The notes under the pieces are model-generated. The model was not told the DNA's origin. It ran no database searches and was given only the letters and a program-made list of their open reading frames with translations. Positions 7,845 through 15,375 of a DNA stretch of 43,981 nucleotides are shown in pieces. Both the position numbers and the translations under genes were made by a program. Where the stretch lies: contig JAISIK010000069.1 in the NCBI GenBank assembly GCA_031262065.1, forward strand, positions 1 through 43,981, written 5' to 3'. This DNA comes from Oscillospiraceae bacterium. Its GTDB lineage: Bacteria > Bacillota > Clostridia > Oscillospirales > Oscillospiraceae. Each line of letters begins with the position of its first letter. The first letter of the stretch is position 1.

Positions 7845-7872
7845 ATTATAGCACATTTTGCATTTTTTTCAA
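7845..7872 (-). promoter_or_regulatory. promoter of the parA-parB-serS-mscL operon
   Basis: On the minus strand, TTGAAA (7872-7867), 16-bp spacer and TATAAT (7850-7845) with a TGC extension. It sits between the parA SD and the parS palindrome, about 50 bp downstream of parS site 1, so ParB spreading or nucleation could influence it. Confidence 0.65.
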
Positions 7873-7908
7873 CCGTTCGCGTGCAAATTCTCTGTTGTTC
7901 TTTGCGCG

Positions 7909-7947
7909 CAAAAATGCGCCCATGTTTCACGTGAAACATGGGCGCAT
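7909..7947 (-). terminator. parS site 1 embedded in the lexA terminator palindrome
   Basis: The exact parS consensus TGTTTCACGTGAAACA lies at 7923-7938, in the centre of a perfect 34-bp palindrome (7914-7947). On the minus strand the palindrome is followed by TTTTTG, so the same element has the form of an intrinsic terminator for lexA, whose stop is 7 nt upstream. One sequence therefore serves as ParB-loading site and hairpin. Confidence 0.9.
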
Positions 7948-7953
7948 CAGCAA

Positions 7954-8520
7954 TCAGTATTCGCGAATGACGGCGCGTACCAGCCCGACCAGTTGCGCCT
8001 GCCTGCCGTCGATTGGTTCATAGGACGGATTCGCCGGCATCAGCCAGACTTCGCCGTTTCTGCGGCGCAGGCGCTTGACCGTCGCCTCGTCGCCCAAAAG
8101 CGCAACGACAATCTGCCCGTTCTCGGCGGTTGGCTGCGGACGGACGATAATCTTATCGCCGTCGAAAATGCCGGCTTCAATCATCGAATCCCCGCGCACA
8201 CGCAGCGCAAAGCAGTCGGGGTCGCCCTGCCACGGGATATAGCCTTCGATATTTTCAATCGCAAGAATCGGCTGCCCCGCCGTGACCAGACCGATAATCG
8301 GAATACCCGGATTCGGCAGGGAGATTGTGCGATTTTTCGATCCTTCCATGGAAATCAGCCCCGCGCGGTGCAGCTCCGCCAAATGGTAGTGGACGGAGGC
8401 GGTGGATTTCAGCCCCACTGCCGCCATGATTTCGCGAATCGACGGCGCGTAGCCCCGATCCGCAAGAAAATCGCGCAAATATGCCAGAATTTCCTCTCGC
8501 TTGTTGCTTGTGCGTGCCAT
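7954..8520 (-). CDS. lexA: LexA, SOS repressor
   Basis: A 188-residue SOS repressor. The winged helix is residues 1-65 (SIREIMAAVGLKSTASVHYHL). Self-cleavage occurs at Ala81-Gly82 (LVTAGQP), with catalytic Ser112 (RGDSMIEAGIFDGD) and Lys149 (DEATVKR). The ATG at 8520 follows GGAGGTG with a 7-nt gap; the upstream ORF extension is not family-like. A LexA-box-like site overlaps its own -35 (8566-8579), consistent with autorepression. It is transcribed away from rlmD and ends in the parS palindrome. Confidence 0.97.
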   Translation of the reverse strand: MARTSNKREEILAYLRDFLADRGYAPSIREIMAAVGLKSTASVHYHLAELHRAGLISMEGSKNRTISLPNPGIPIIGLVTAGQPILAIENIEGYIPWQGDPDCFALRVRGDSMIEAGIFDGDKIIVRPQPTAENGQIVVALLGDEATVKRLRRRNGEVWLMPANPSYEPIDGRQAQLVGLVRAVIREY

Positions 8521-8539
8521 TTGCAGCACCTCCGCTATC

Positions 8540-8579
8540 AGTATAGCACAGACTTCGCGGAAATGCAAACATTTGTTTC
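8540..8579 (-). promoter_or_regulatory. lexA promoter with overlapping LexA box
   Basis: Minus strand: TTGCAT (8568-8563), 17-bp spacer, TATACT (8545-8540) with TGC extension. The palindrome-like CAAACATTTGTTTC (8566-8579) matches 10 of 14 positions of the Gram-positive box CGAACATATGTTCG and covers the start of the -35. Binding there would block RNA polymerase. Confidence 0.65.
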
Positions 8580-8613
8580 ATAAAGAACGCGGGATTTGCG
8601 CACACTTCCGCAC

Positions 8614-8642
8614 TTGACAAGCCCTGTGCACGGTGCGATAAT
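8614..8642 (+). promoter_or_regulatory. rlmD promoter
   Basis: TTGACA (8614-8619), 17-bp spacer, GATAAT (8637-8642), with TGC immediately before the -10. The -35 is a perfect consensus. It diverges from the lexA promoter; the LexA-like box lies 35 bp upstream of this -35. Confidence 0.75.
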
Positions 8643-8675
8643 CAAGTATGCGCGCAAAGCGCAACGGAAGCAGAA

Positions 8676-8691
8676 TGTTTCACGTGAAACA
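8676..8691. promoter_or_regulatory. parS site 2 in the rlmD leader
   Basis: A second exact TGTTTCACGTGAAACA, 753 bp from site 1. It lies in the transcribed leader of rlmD, about 27 nt after the expected start point, and its last base is the first base of the rlmD SD (AAGGAAG, 8691-8697). ParB bound here would sit directly in the transcription path. Confidence 0.93.
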
Positions 8692-8703
8692 AGGAAGACA
8701 GCT

Positions 8704-10071
8704 ATGATTAGAAAAAATGAGATTTACCGCGCCGAAGTGTGCGGCTTTTCCAGCGAGGGCGTCGGCGTCTGCCGCGTGGAGGGCTGCGTGGTCTTCGTGG
8801 AGAACGCCGCGCCCGACGAGGAATACGAATTGCGCATCACCCACGTTGGCAAGAACGCAGCTTTTGGGAAAATCGAAAAAATCCTGCGGCAGTCTCCTGC
8901 GCGGATCACGCGCCTCTGCCCGGACGCAAAGCGCTGCGGCGGCTGCGATTTTTGGCATCTGACCTATGCGTCGGAGTGCGCAATCAAAGCGCAGCGCGTG
9001 ACCGATGCGCTCAATCGGCTCGGCGGACAAAATTTGGAGCGCGTGCCCCTCACGCCCGCGAAAAGCTGCGAGGGCTACCGCAACAAGGCGCAGTATCCTG
9101 TCGCGCAGACAAAAGACGTCGCGGTTGCGGGCTTTTACAAGAAAAAATCCCACGAAATTATCGACATAGAGCGCTGCCGCATTCAGCCCGACTGCGCGCA
9201 AAGCGCCCGCGCTGCCGTGCTGGAATACTTGCGGCAATACGGCGTGCTCGCATACGACGAGGTGACGCAAAGGGGGCTTTTACGGCATATTTACGTGCGG
9301 CTTGCCGCGAAAACGGGGCAAGTGCTCGTCTGCTTGGTCGTAAACGGCGAGGCGCTTCCCGCAGAGCCTGCGCTGGTGTCGATTCTGCGGCGGCGCGTCG
9401 CGGGAATTCAAAGCATTGTGCTGAACGTCAATACGGGGAAAACTAACGCCGTCCTTGGCGAGAAAACTCGCACGCTCTGGGGCGCGGACGCGATAGAAGA
9501 TGAACTGTGCGGGCTGCGTTTTCGCATTTCGCCGCGTTCGTTTTATCAAATCAACCGCGATCAGGCGGAGATTTTGTATGAAAAAGCCATCGCAGCGGCA
9601 GATTTAAGCGGAAAAGAGACCGTTTTGGATCTCTACTGCGGCACGGGCACAATCACGCTCTGCCTTGCGCGCCGCGCAAAGCAGGTAATCGGCGTGGAAA
9701 TTATAGAGTCCGCCATCTTCGATGCAAAGCAGAACGCAAAAGAAAACGGCATCGAGAACGTCCGCTTTTTTTGCGCCGACGCGGGGCAAGCAGCGAAAAG
9801 GCTTCGGGAAGAAGGGGCGCTGCCGGATGTGATTGTCGTTGACCCGCCGCGCAAGGGCTTGTCGCGCGATGTGTTGGAAGCAATCACGGAAATGTCGCCG
9901 CAGCGCGTGGTTTACGTCTCCTGCGATCCTGCAACGCTTGCGCGGGATGTGAAATACCTATGCGAGGCGGGCTATGCGCTGCGCAGCGCCGAGGCGGTTG
10001 ACCTCTTCCCCCGCTGCGCCCATGTCGAGACGGTGGCATTGCTCTCATACGAATCTCAAATTAAAATATAG
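8704..10071 (+). CDS. rlmD: 23S rRNA (uracil-5-)-methyltransferase, RlmD/RlmCD/RumA family
   Basis: A 455-residue SAM-dependent methyltransferase making m5U in 23S rRNA. The N-terminal TRAM domain (about 1-60) is followed by Fe-S cysteines Cys72, Cys78, Cys81 (LCPDAKRCGGCDF) and a fourth in the C-x-x-x-x-x-C stretch near 155-165. The SAM fold has DLYCGTGTI, and the catalytic cysteine is in VYVSCDPATLARD. ATG 8704 is preferred over the ORF start at 8596 because the promoter and parS lie in between and AAGGAAG precedes it. In Firmicutes this family can modify both U747 and U1939; which one here is not decidable. Confidence 0.93.
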   Translation: MIRKNEIYRAEVCGFSSEGVGVCRVEGCVVFVENAAPDEEYELRITHVGKNAAFGKIEKILRQSPARITRLCPDAKRCGGCDFWHLTYASECAIKAQRVTDALNRLGGQNLERVPLTPAKSCEGYRNKAQYPVAQTKDVAVAGFYKKKSHEIIDIERCRIQPDCAQSARAAVLEYLRQYGVLAYDEVTQRGLLRHIYVRLAAKTGQVLVCLVVNGEALPAEPALVSILRRRVAGIQSIVLNVNTGKTNAVLGEKTRTLWGADAIEDELCGLRFRISPRSFYQINRDQAEILYEKAIAAADLSGKETVLDLYCGTGTITLCLARRAKQVIGVEIIESAIFDAKQNAKENGIENVRFFCADAGQAAKRLREEGALPDVIVVDPPRKGLSRDVLEAITEMSPQRVVYVSCDPATLARDVKYLCEAGYALRSAEAVDLFPRCAHVETVALLSYESQIKI

Positions 10072-10227
10072 CATCTTTTCGGTCTATTTTCCGCCTAACT
10101 GCGTAAAGCTCCTTTGGAATCCACAAAGGATTGCGGCAGTCGCTTTCCTTGTTAGACAAAAAATATACTCGAAAATCTGTCTACATTTTAACATGAAATT
10201 CGTATCAAAAAAGAATCGATAATAATA

Positions 10228-10295
10228 CGGGCGGTCGCTTTCGCGACCGCCCGCAGAGCGGTTAGGCGCCCTCTCCCGCCGGGAGAGGGCGCGCT
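10228..10295. terminator. two hairpins between convergent rlmD and ileS
   Basis: Hairpin 1 has 11-bp arms (10228-10238/10243-10253); hairpin 2 has 12-bp arms (10266-10277/10281-10292) followed by GCTTTAC. Hairpin 2 suits rlmD on the plus strand; hairpin 1, followed on the minus strand by an AT-rich run, suits ileS. The 10072-10227 stretch is AT-rich and shows no gene. Confidence 0.6.
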
Positions 10296-10309
10296 TTACT
10301 AAAAATATA

Positions 10310-13108
10310 TCAGCTTTCGTCGGGGGTGCTGTCCAATTCGCGCATCACGGCTGCGCAGCGCGGGCAGAGCCCCTGCCCGTCGGGAGAGGTGGTGTGCATC
10401 CAGCAGCGTGGGCACTTTTCGCCGTTGGCAGGCGACACTTCGATGGCGATTGCGCCGTCCCCGCCGCAAATATTCTCCGCATTCGGCGCGCTTTCTGCAA
10501 TCGTCGCTTGCGACACAATCAAAAGCTCCGCCAAGTTTTTATCCTTCACAGCTGCAAGGATTGCGCAACCCGCATCCTCTTTTGCATACAGCGTAACTTG
10601 CGCTTCGAGCGCCTTGCCGATGACCTTCTGTGCCCGCGCCGTTTCCAAAACGCCGTTGACCTCTGCGCGAAGGGCGATCAGCGCGTCCCATTTTGCCATG
10701 GCGTCGGCGTCGAGCGCGTAGTCTGCGTAGGGGTTTGCCATGTCGTTTAGAATGATATTTTGCGCATCATCGCCCGCGCGGTGCGGCATCGTCTGCCAAA
10801 TTTCGTCGCAGGTGAAGGGCAGAATCGGCGCGAAGAGCTTTGCCATGGCATCCACAATGAGGAAGAGCGCGGTCTGGGCGCTGCGGCGGGCAATGCCGTC
10901 CGGCGCGTCGCAGTAGAGGCGGTCTTTCAAAATGTCGAAGTAGAAGCTCGACAGTTCGACCACGCAAAAATCGTTGATGGCGTGTGTAAGGACATGGAAT
11001 TCAAAGTTGTCGTATGCTTTTGCGCCCGTTTCCATGAGCTTGTTCAGGCGCGTGATTGCCCAGCGATCCAGTTCGAGCATTTCGCCCGGCAAAACGAGCC
11101 GATTGGCGTCGAATCCGTCGAGATTGCCCAGGCAGTAGCGGGCGGTGTTGCGGAATTTCAGGTAGCTTTGCGAGAGCTGCTTGAAAATTTCCTTCGAGCA
11201 GCGCACGTCCGCGCGGTAATCGGTAGAGCCTGCCCACAGGCGCACAATATCCGCGCCGAAATCGCGAATCATATCGGCGGGGTCAACCCCGTTGCCGAGG
11301 GACTTGTGCATTGCCTTGCCCTCGCCGTCTACGGTCCAGCCGTGGGTGAGGCATTGCTTGAAGGGTGCGCCCTTGCCCAGTGCGCCGACGGAGGTCAGCA
11401 GGCTTGACTGGAACCAGCCGCGGTACTGGTCTGCGCCCTCTAAATACACGTCTGCAGGCCAGTGCGCGGGGTTATCGAGCGCCAAGGAGGCGATATGTGT
11501 CGAGCCGGAGTCAAACCAGCCGTCGAGGGTGTCGAGCTCTTTGGTAAAGTCCTTACCGCCGCAGTGCGGGCAGCCAAAGCCATCGGGCACAAGATTGTCG
11601 CTCTCAAACCAAATATTTGAGCCGTGCTCGGCGAAGAGCGCGGAAACATGTGCGATACTCTCCGGCGTGCAGACGGGCTTGCCGCAGTCTTTGCAATAGA
11701 AGACGGGAATCGGCAGACCCCAGCGGCGCTGGCGGGAGATGCACCAGTCGGCGCGGTCGCGAATCATGGCAACCATGCGGTCTTTGCCCCACGCGGGCAG
11801 CCATTTTACCTCGTCGCAGGCTGCAATCGCCTCGTCCTTGAACGCCTCGACCGAGCAAAACCACTGCGGCGTGGCGCGGAAGATGATCGGGCTTTTGCAG
11901 CGCCAGCAATGCGGGTAGCTGTGGGTGAAGCGTTCGGAGGCGAAGAGCGCGCCGCTTTCTTGCAGGTCTTCAAAAATAGCGTCGTTGGATTTCGCGTAGT
12001 GTAGCCCCGCAAACTTGCCTGCGTCTGCGGTTTGGAAGCCGCGGTCGTCCACAGGGACAACCATATCCATGTTGTAGCGGCGGCAGGTTTGGTAGTCGTC
12101 CGCGCCGAAGCCGGGGGCGGTGTGCACGCAGCCCGTGCCGGTTTCCATAGTAACGTAATCTGCCACAACCAGTAGCGAATCGCGGTCTAAGAAGGGGTGC
12201 TGCGCGGTCATATACTCAAAGAAGCTCCCCTCGAAGGTTGCGAGCGTTTCGTACTCTGTAATCCCCGCAGCCTGCAGGGTTTTCTCCGCCAGCGCCTGTG
12301 CAAGGACATAGCGTTCGCCGTTTTCCGCTTGCACGAGCGCGTAGCTCTCGCGGGGGTTGAGGGCAATGGCGAGGTTACCCGGAAGCGTCCAAGTCGTGGT
12401 CGTCCAGATGACGAAGTAGGTCTTCTCCGTGCCGAATTGCGCGAGCTTACCCTTGTCGTCTTTGAGGGCGAATTTGACATAGATGGAGGTGCAGGGGTCG
12501 TCCTGATATTCAATCTCCGCCTCGGCAAGGGCGGTTTCGTCCTTCGGACACCAGTAGACGGGCTTCAAGCCCTTATAAATATAGCCCTTACGGTACATTT
12601 CGCCGAATACGCGGACTTCCTCCGCCTCAAAGCGCTTGTCCATCGTGCGATAGGGCTGCGCCCAGTCGCCGATAATGCCCATGCGCTTCATGCCGTCCAT
12701 CTGAATATCGACAAAATTCTGCGCGAATTCTGCGCAGGCGCTGCGAAATTCCGCCACGGGCATCGCCTTGTGGTTGAGCTTATTCTTCTTGATAATGGCA
12801 GACTCGATGGGCATGCCGTGGTTGTCCCAGCCGGGGGTGAAGGGGGTGTGGTAGCCGCGCATGGCGTAGGAGCGGACGATGATGTCTTTAAGCGTCTTGT
12901 TCAGCGCGTGACCCATGTGCATGCTGCCGTTGGAAAACGGCGGGCCGTCGTGCAGGATAAAGCGGGGCTTGCCCTCGTTTTTCTTCATCAGAAGCGCGTA
13001 GACGTCGATTTTGTTCCAATGCTCGAGCATGCCCGGCTCGCGGGCGGGCAGCCCCGCGCGCATGGGGAAGTCGGTTTTCGGGGTGATGATGGTGTTCTTG
13101 TAATCCAT
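10310..13108 (-). CDS. ileS: isoleucyl-tRNA synthetase
   Basis: A 932-residue class I synthetase. The HIGH-type motif is in GPPFSNGSMHMGHALNKT near residue 55; the KMSKS-type loop reads KAMHKSLGN, a variant seen in many Firmicutes enzymes. An editing CP1 domain (WTTTTWTLPGN, about 236-246) and a C-terminal zinc ribbon (CPRCWMHTTS...CPRC) are present. It is preceded by an Ile-specific T-box riboswitch and its own promoter at the divIVA stop, so it is regulated separately from the long upstream gene run. ATG 13108 follows GGAGGAAAACC. Confidence 0.98.
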   Translation of the reverse strand: MDYKNTIITPKTDFPMRAGLPAREPGMLEHWNKIDVYALLMKKNEGKPRFILHDGPPFSNGSMHMGHALNKTLKDIIVRSYAMRGYHTPFTPGWDNHGMPIESAIIKKNKLNHKAMPVAEFRSACAEFAQNFVDIQMDGMKRMGIIGDWAQPYRTMDKRFEAEEVRVFGEMYRKGYIYKGLKPVYWCPKDETALAEAEIEYQDDPCTSIYVKFALKDDKGKLAQFGTEKTYFVIWTTTTWTLPGNLAIALNPRESYALVQAENGERYVLAQALAEKTLQAAGITEYETLATFEGSFFEYMTAQHPFLDRDSLLVVADYVTMETGTGCVHTAPGFGADDYQTCRRYNMDMVVPVDDRGFQTADAGKFAGLHYAKSNDAIFEDLQESGALFASERFTHSYPHCWRCKSPIIFRATPQWFCSVEAFKDEAIAACDEVKWLPAWGKDRMVAMIRDRADWCISRQRRWGLPIPVFYCKDCGKPVCTPESIAHVSALFAEHGSNIWFESDNLVPDGFGCPHCGGKDFTKELDTLDGWFDSGSTHIASLALDNPAHWPADVYLEGADQYRGWFQSSLLTSVGALGKGAPFKQCLTHGWTVDGEGKAMHKSLGNGVDPADMIRDFGADIVRLWAGSTDYRADVRCSKEIFKQLSQSYLKFRNTARYCLGNLDGFDANRLVLPGEMLELDRWAITRLNKLMETGAKAYDNFEFHVLTHAINDFCVVELSSFYFDILKDRLYCDAPDGIARRSAQTALFLIVDAMAKLFAPILPFTCDEIWQTMPHRAGDDAQNIILNDMANPYADYALDADAMAKWDALIALRAEVNGVLETARAQKVIGKALEAQVTLYAKEDAGCAILAAVKDKNLAELLIVSQATIAESAPNAENICGGDGAIAIEVSPANGEKCPRCWMHTTSPDGQGLCPRCAAVMRELDSTPDES

Positions 13109-13109
13109 G

Positions 13110-13352
13110 GTTTTCCTCCGATGTAGTAATAAAAATACCTCTGCCCCGTCAAGAGGCAGAGGTTTCTCTGCGGTACCACTCTTGTTGCGCCAAAAATTGA
13201 CGCCACTTTCGCACGCGGTAACGGGCGTGAAACGTCCTTCCTACTGCGGAAAACTCCGGTTCGGTCGGCAGCTCCGGGGTGATAGCCTCGTGCGCGTCGC
13301 CGCTGCCTTGCACCAAAGCGGCAGCTCTCTGTAGGCGGATAAGGCACGGTGC
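13110..13352 (-). promoter_or_regulatory. T-box riboswitch (Ile) controlling ileS
   Basis: On the minus strand the T-box core AGTGGTACCG (13180-13171) precedes a terminator with stem ACCTCTGCC/GGCAGAGGT (13163-13137) and a T-run (13135-13131). A Stem I region with AGAGAG begins the leader, and the specifier loop contains GCTATCACC with ATC (13283-13281), an Ile codon, matching ileS downstream. Uncharged tRNA-Ile should pair with the T-box and favour antitermination. Confidence 0.93.
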
Positions 13353-13358
13353 GTCCCC

Positions 13359-13387
13359 ATCATAGCAATGGTTTATCGTTTTGTCGG
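13359..13387 (-). promoter_or_regulatory. promoter of the T-box-ileS transcript
   Basis: Minus strand: CCGACA (13387-13382), 17-bp spacer and TATGAT (13364-13359) with a TGC extension. It overlaps the divIVA stop region (13373-13375) and places the start about 7 nt before the T-box Stem I. Confidence 0.6.
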
Positions 13388-14134
13388 GTCGTAGTTTTTG
13401 CCGAATTGTAAGTCTTCAAAGCGCTTTAAGCACTCGGCATTCAGGCTGTCGAGCGATTCGAGGCGGCGGGTGTTATCCTTCACCGGCATAACGGGTCTTT
13501 CGCCCAAACTTTCGCCGATTTTCTGCTCAATTTCCTCGATGATGGCGTTGGTTTTCTCGGCGGTGGTAGACGACGCCTCGGCATCAAAATCGTAGGCGCG
13601 CGGCACGGGCTGCTCGTCCTTGATACGAATGGGTTTCACAGCGGGTTTCGGCGCGGGGTCTGCGGCGGGCGCGGGTTCTTCCGGCAGATCCTCCTTCAGG
13701 GATTCAATCAGCTCGAACTGCTGCAGGAGGATGCGCTCTGCCTTTGCGGCAAATTTCGCGGTGACCGCTTTCGCGGCGTCCAGCCGCTCGCGCTCGCGAC
13801 CGATGAGAACATCAACGTCTTGCGTTTTGGCGCTGGCAGAAGCCTGCGCTTCATGCAGCATGGCAGCGCACTTTTTCTCCGCCTCGGCGACCATTTGGTC
13901 GCAGGTTTTCTGCGTGGCGAGAAGCGCGCTTTGCATCGTAGATTCGCTTTTGCGGTATTCTTCGAGCTTTTCAACCAAAATGCGCATCTTGCTCTTCAGC
14001 ACGGAGTTTTCTTTATACAGCGTCACGTAGTCCTCGGTCAAAGGCTCAAGGAAGTCATCGACGGAGTCCATATCGTAGCCGCCGAAGAGCGCTTTTTCAA
14101 AGGCGGTCTCCTGAATTTGTTGCGGGGTCAGCAT
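13373..14134 (-). CDS. divIVA: DivIVA-domain cell-division protein
   Basis: A 253-residue coiled-coil protein. The N-terminal domain MLTPQQIQETAFEKALFGGYDMDSVDDFLEPL (1-35) is the DivIVA/GpsB membrane-curvature-binding type. A long coiled coil (about 40-145) and a Pro/acidic linker follow, with a C-terminal tail. ATG 14134 (MLTPQ) has AAGGAG 9 nt upstream; the longer ORF begins at a TTG without an SD. It follows sepF in the standard sepF-divIVA order of clostridia. Confidence 0.9.
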   Translation of the reverse strand: MLTPQQIQETAFEKALFGGYDMDSVDDFLEPLTEDYVTLYKENSVLKSKMRILVEKLEEYRKSESTMQSALLATQKTCDQMVAEAEKKCAAMLHEAQASASAKTQDVDVLIGRERERLDAAKAVTAKFAAKAERILLQQFELIESLKEDLPEEPAPAADPAPKPAVKPIRIKDEQPVPRAYDFDAEASSTTAEKTNAIIEEIEQKIGESLGERPVMPVKDNTRRLESLDSLNAECLKRFEDLQFGKNYDPTKR

Positions 14135-14197
14135 GGTGCTCAGCTCCTTCAATGCGAGATTCTATTTATACAAGCATGCTCGTTTGTGCCGGGATTA

Positions 14198-14659
14198 TCA
14201 GAAATACATGCCGCTGTTTTCCAGCTCCTCGACCAAATCGCCCACGACATCGACATTGTACGGCGTGATGAGGTAGGTGGAGATGGCGACTTTTTTAATT
14301 TTGCCGTCAAGCGCGTAGGCGCAGCCGGAGAGGAAGTCCACCAGACGGCGGGCGACGTCTTTATTCGTCGATTCCAGATTCAGAACGACTGCCTGCTTTT
14401 CGCGCAGGTGGTCTGCAATCTCGGAAACGAGGTCGAAGCGGTCGGGCTTGACAAGCACGACCTGCAGCTTGGTGGTGGCGTTAATATTTACGACCTTGGC
14501 TGTGCTTCGCGCAGCGCTGTCGGCACGACCGAAACTGCGGCGCGGCGCGGGCGCGGGGCTCGCATCCTCCAGGGTTTCGTCGTCGAAATCATCGAAATCG
14601 TCGTCTTCCGCTTCGGAATAGGGGTGGGTCAGTTTTTTGAGTTCATCCATAAATCCCAT
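14198..14659 (-). CDS. sepF: SepF, FtsZ-ring membrane anchor
   Basis: A 153-residue protein. The N-terminal amphipathic helix MGFMDELKKL, an acidic/Pro/Ala linker (about 20-50), and the SepF core (about 65-150) with LQVVLVKPDRFD, QAVVLNLESTNKDVARRLVDFLSG and YALDGKIKKVAISTYLITP are present. SepF tethers FtsZ to the membrane. The ATG follows GGAGGTTTTACCC, 14 nt after the yggS stop. Confidence 0.96.
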   Translation of the reverse strand: MGFMDELKKLTHPYSEAEDDDFDDFDDETLEDASPAPAPRRSFGRADSAARSTAKVVNINATTKLQVVLVKPDRFDLVSEIADHLREKQAVVLNLESTNKDVARRLVDFLSGCAYALDGKIKKVAISTYLITPYNVDVVGDLVEELENSGMYF

Positions 14660-14673
14660 GGGTAAAACCTCCG

Positions 14674-15375
14674 TTATTTGTTATACGTGCGCGCACCGAA
14701 AATCGCGGTTCCCACGCGAATCATCGTGCTGCCGCAGGCGATAGCATCTTCAAAATCGTCCGTCATTCCCATCGACAGACAATCCATATGGGTATTATCG
14801 TATTTTTTACTGATTATGTCAACAGCTATTGTGCGTATTTTATCAAAAAATCTGCGATTATCGCCGGTTTTTTTTGCCATCGGCGGGATTGCCATCAGCC
14901 CGCGCAGGCGGCAGTGCGGGAAATTTGCCATCTGCGCGGCAATGCCGTCCGCCTCGTCCGGGGAGAAGCCGGATTTGCTGTCCTCCGCGCCGACGTTGAT
15001 TTCGAGCAAAATGTCCTGTATAACGCCTTGTTTTGCAGCCTCTTGCGCGATGCACTGCAAAAGCGGCAGCCGATCGACGCTTTGAATCAGCGCCACGCGC
15101 CCGACAACCTGCCGCACTTTATTCGTCTGCAAATGCCCGATAAAGTGCACGGGAAGCGGCGAGTAGGCATCGTCTTGCAACTTGGCGGTCAGCTCCTGCA
15201 CGCGGTTCTCACCGCAGCAGTCAATGCCGCTTTGCACCGCGATTTTCACCCGCGCCGCGTCGTTCATTTTCGTTGCGGCGCACAGGGAGATTTCCCGTGG
15301 GTCGCGCCCGGCAGCTCGGGCGGCTGCGTCCATTTTCGCGCGGATGGCGGCGATATTTCTGCGAATTTCTTCCAT
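14674..15375 (-). CDS. yggS: YggS/YlmE family PLP-homeostasis protein
   Basis: A 233-residue PLP-binding TIM-barrel protein without known catalytic activity. The PLP lysine is in SLCAATKMND; GENRVQEL and HFIGHLQTNKVR, SMGMTDDFEDAI and RVGTAIFGAR are family motifs. It overlaps the HlyD-like stop by TAATG, so it is translationally coupled. A stretch near 14790-14880 is AT-rich compared with neighbours but the frame is intact. Confidence 0.95.
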   Translation of the reverse strand: MEEIRRNIAAIRAKMDAAARAAGRDPREISLCAATKMNDAARVKIAVQSGIDCCGENRVQELTAKLQDDAYSPLPVHFIGHLQTNKVRQVVGRVALIQSVDRLPLLQCIAQEAAKQGVIQDILLEINVGAEDSKSGFSPDEADGIAAQMANFPHCRLRGLMAIPPMAKKTGDNRRFFDKIRTIAVDIISKKYDNTHMDCLSMGMTDDFEDAIACGSTMIRVGTAIFGARTYNK

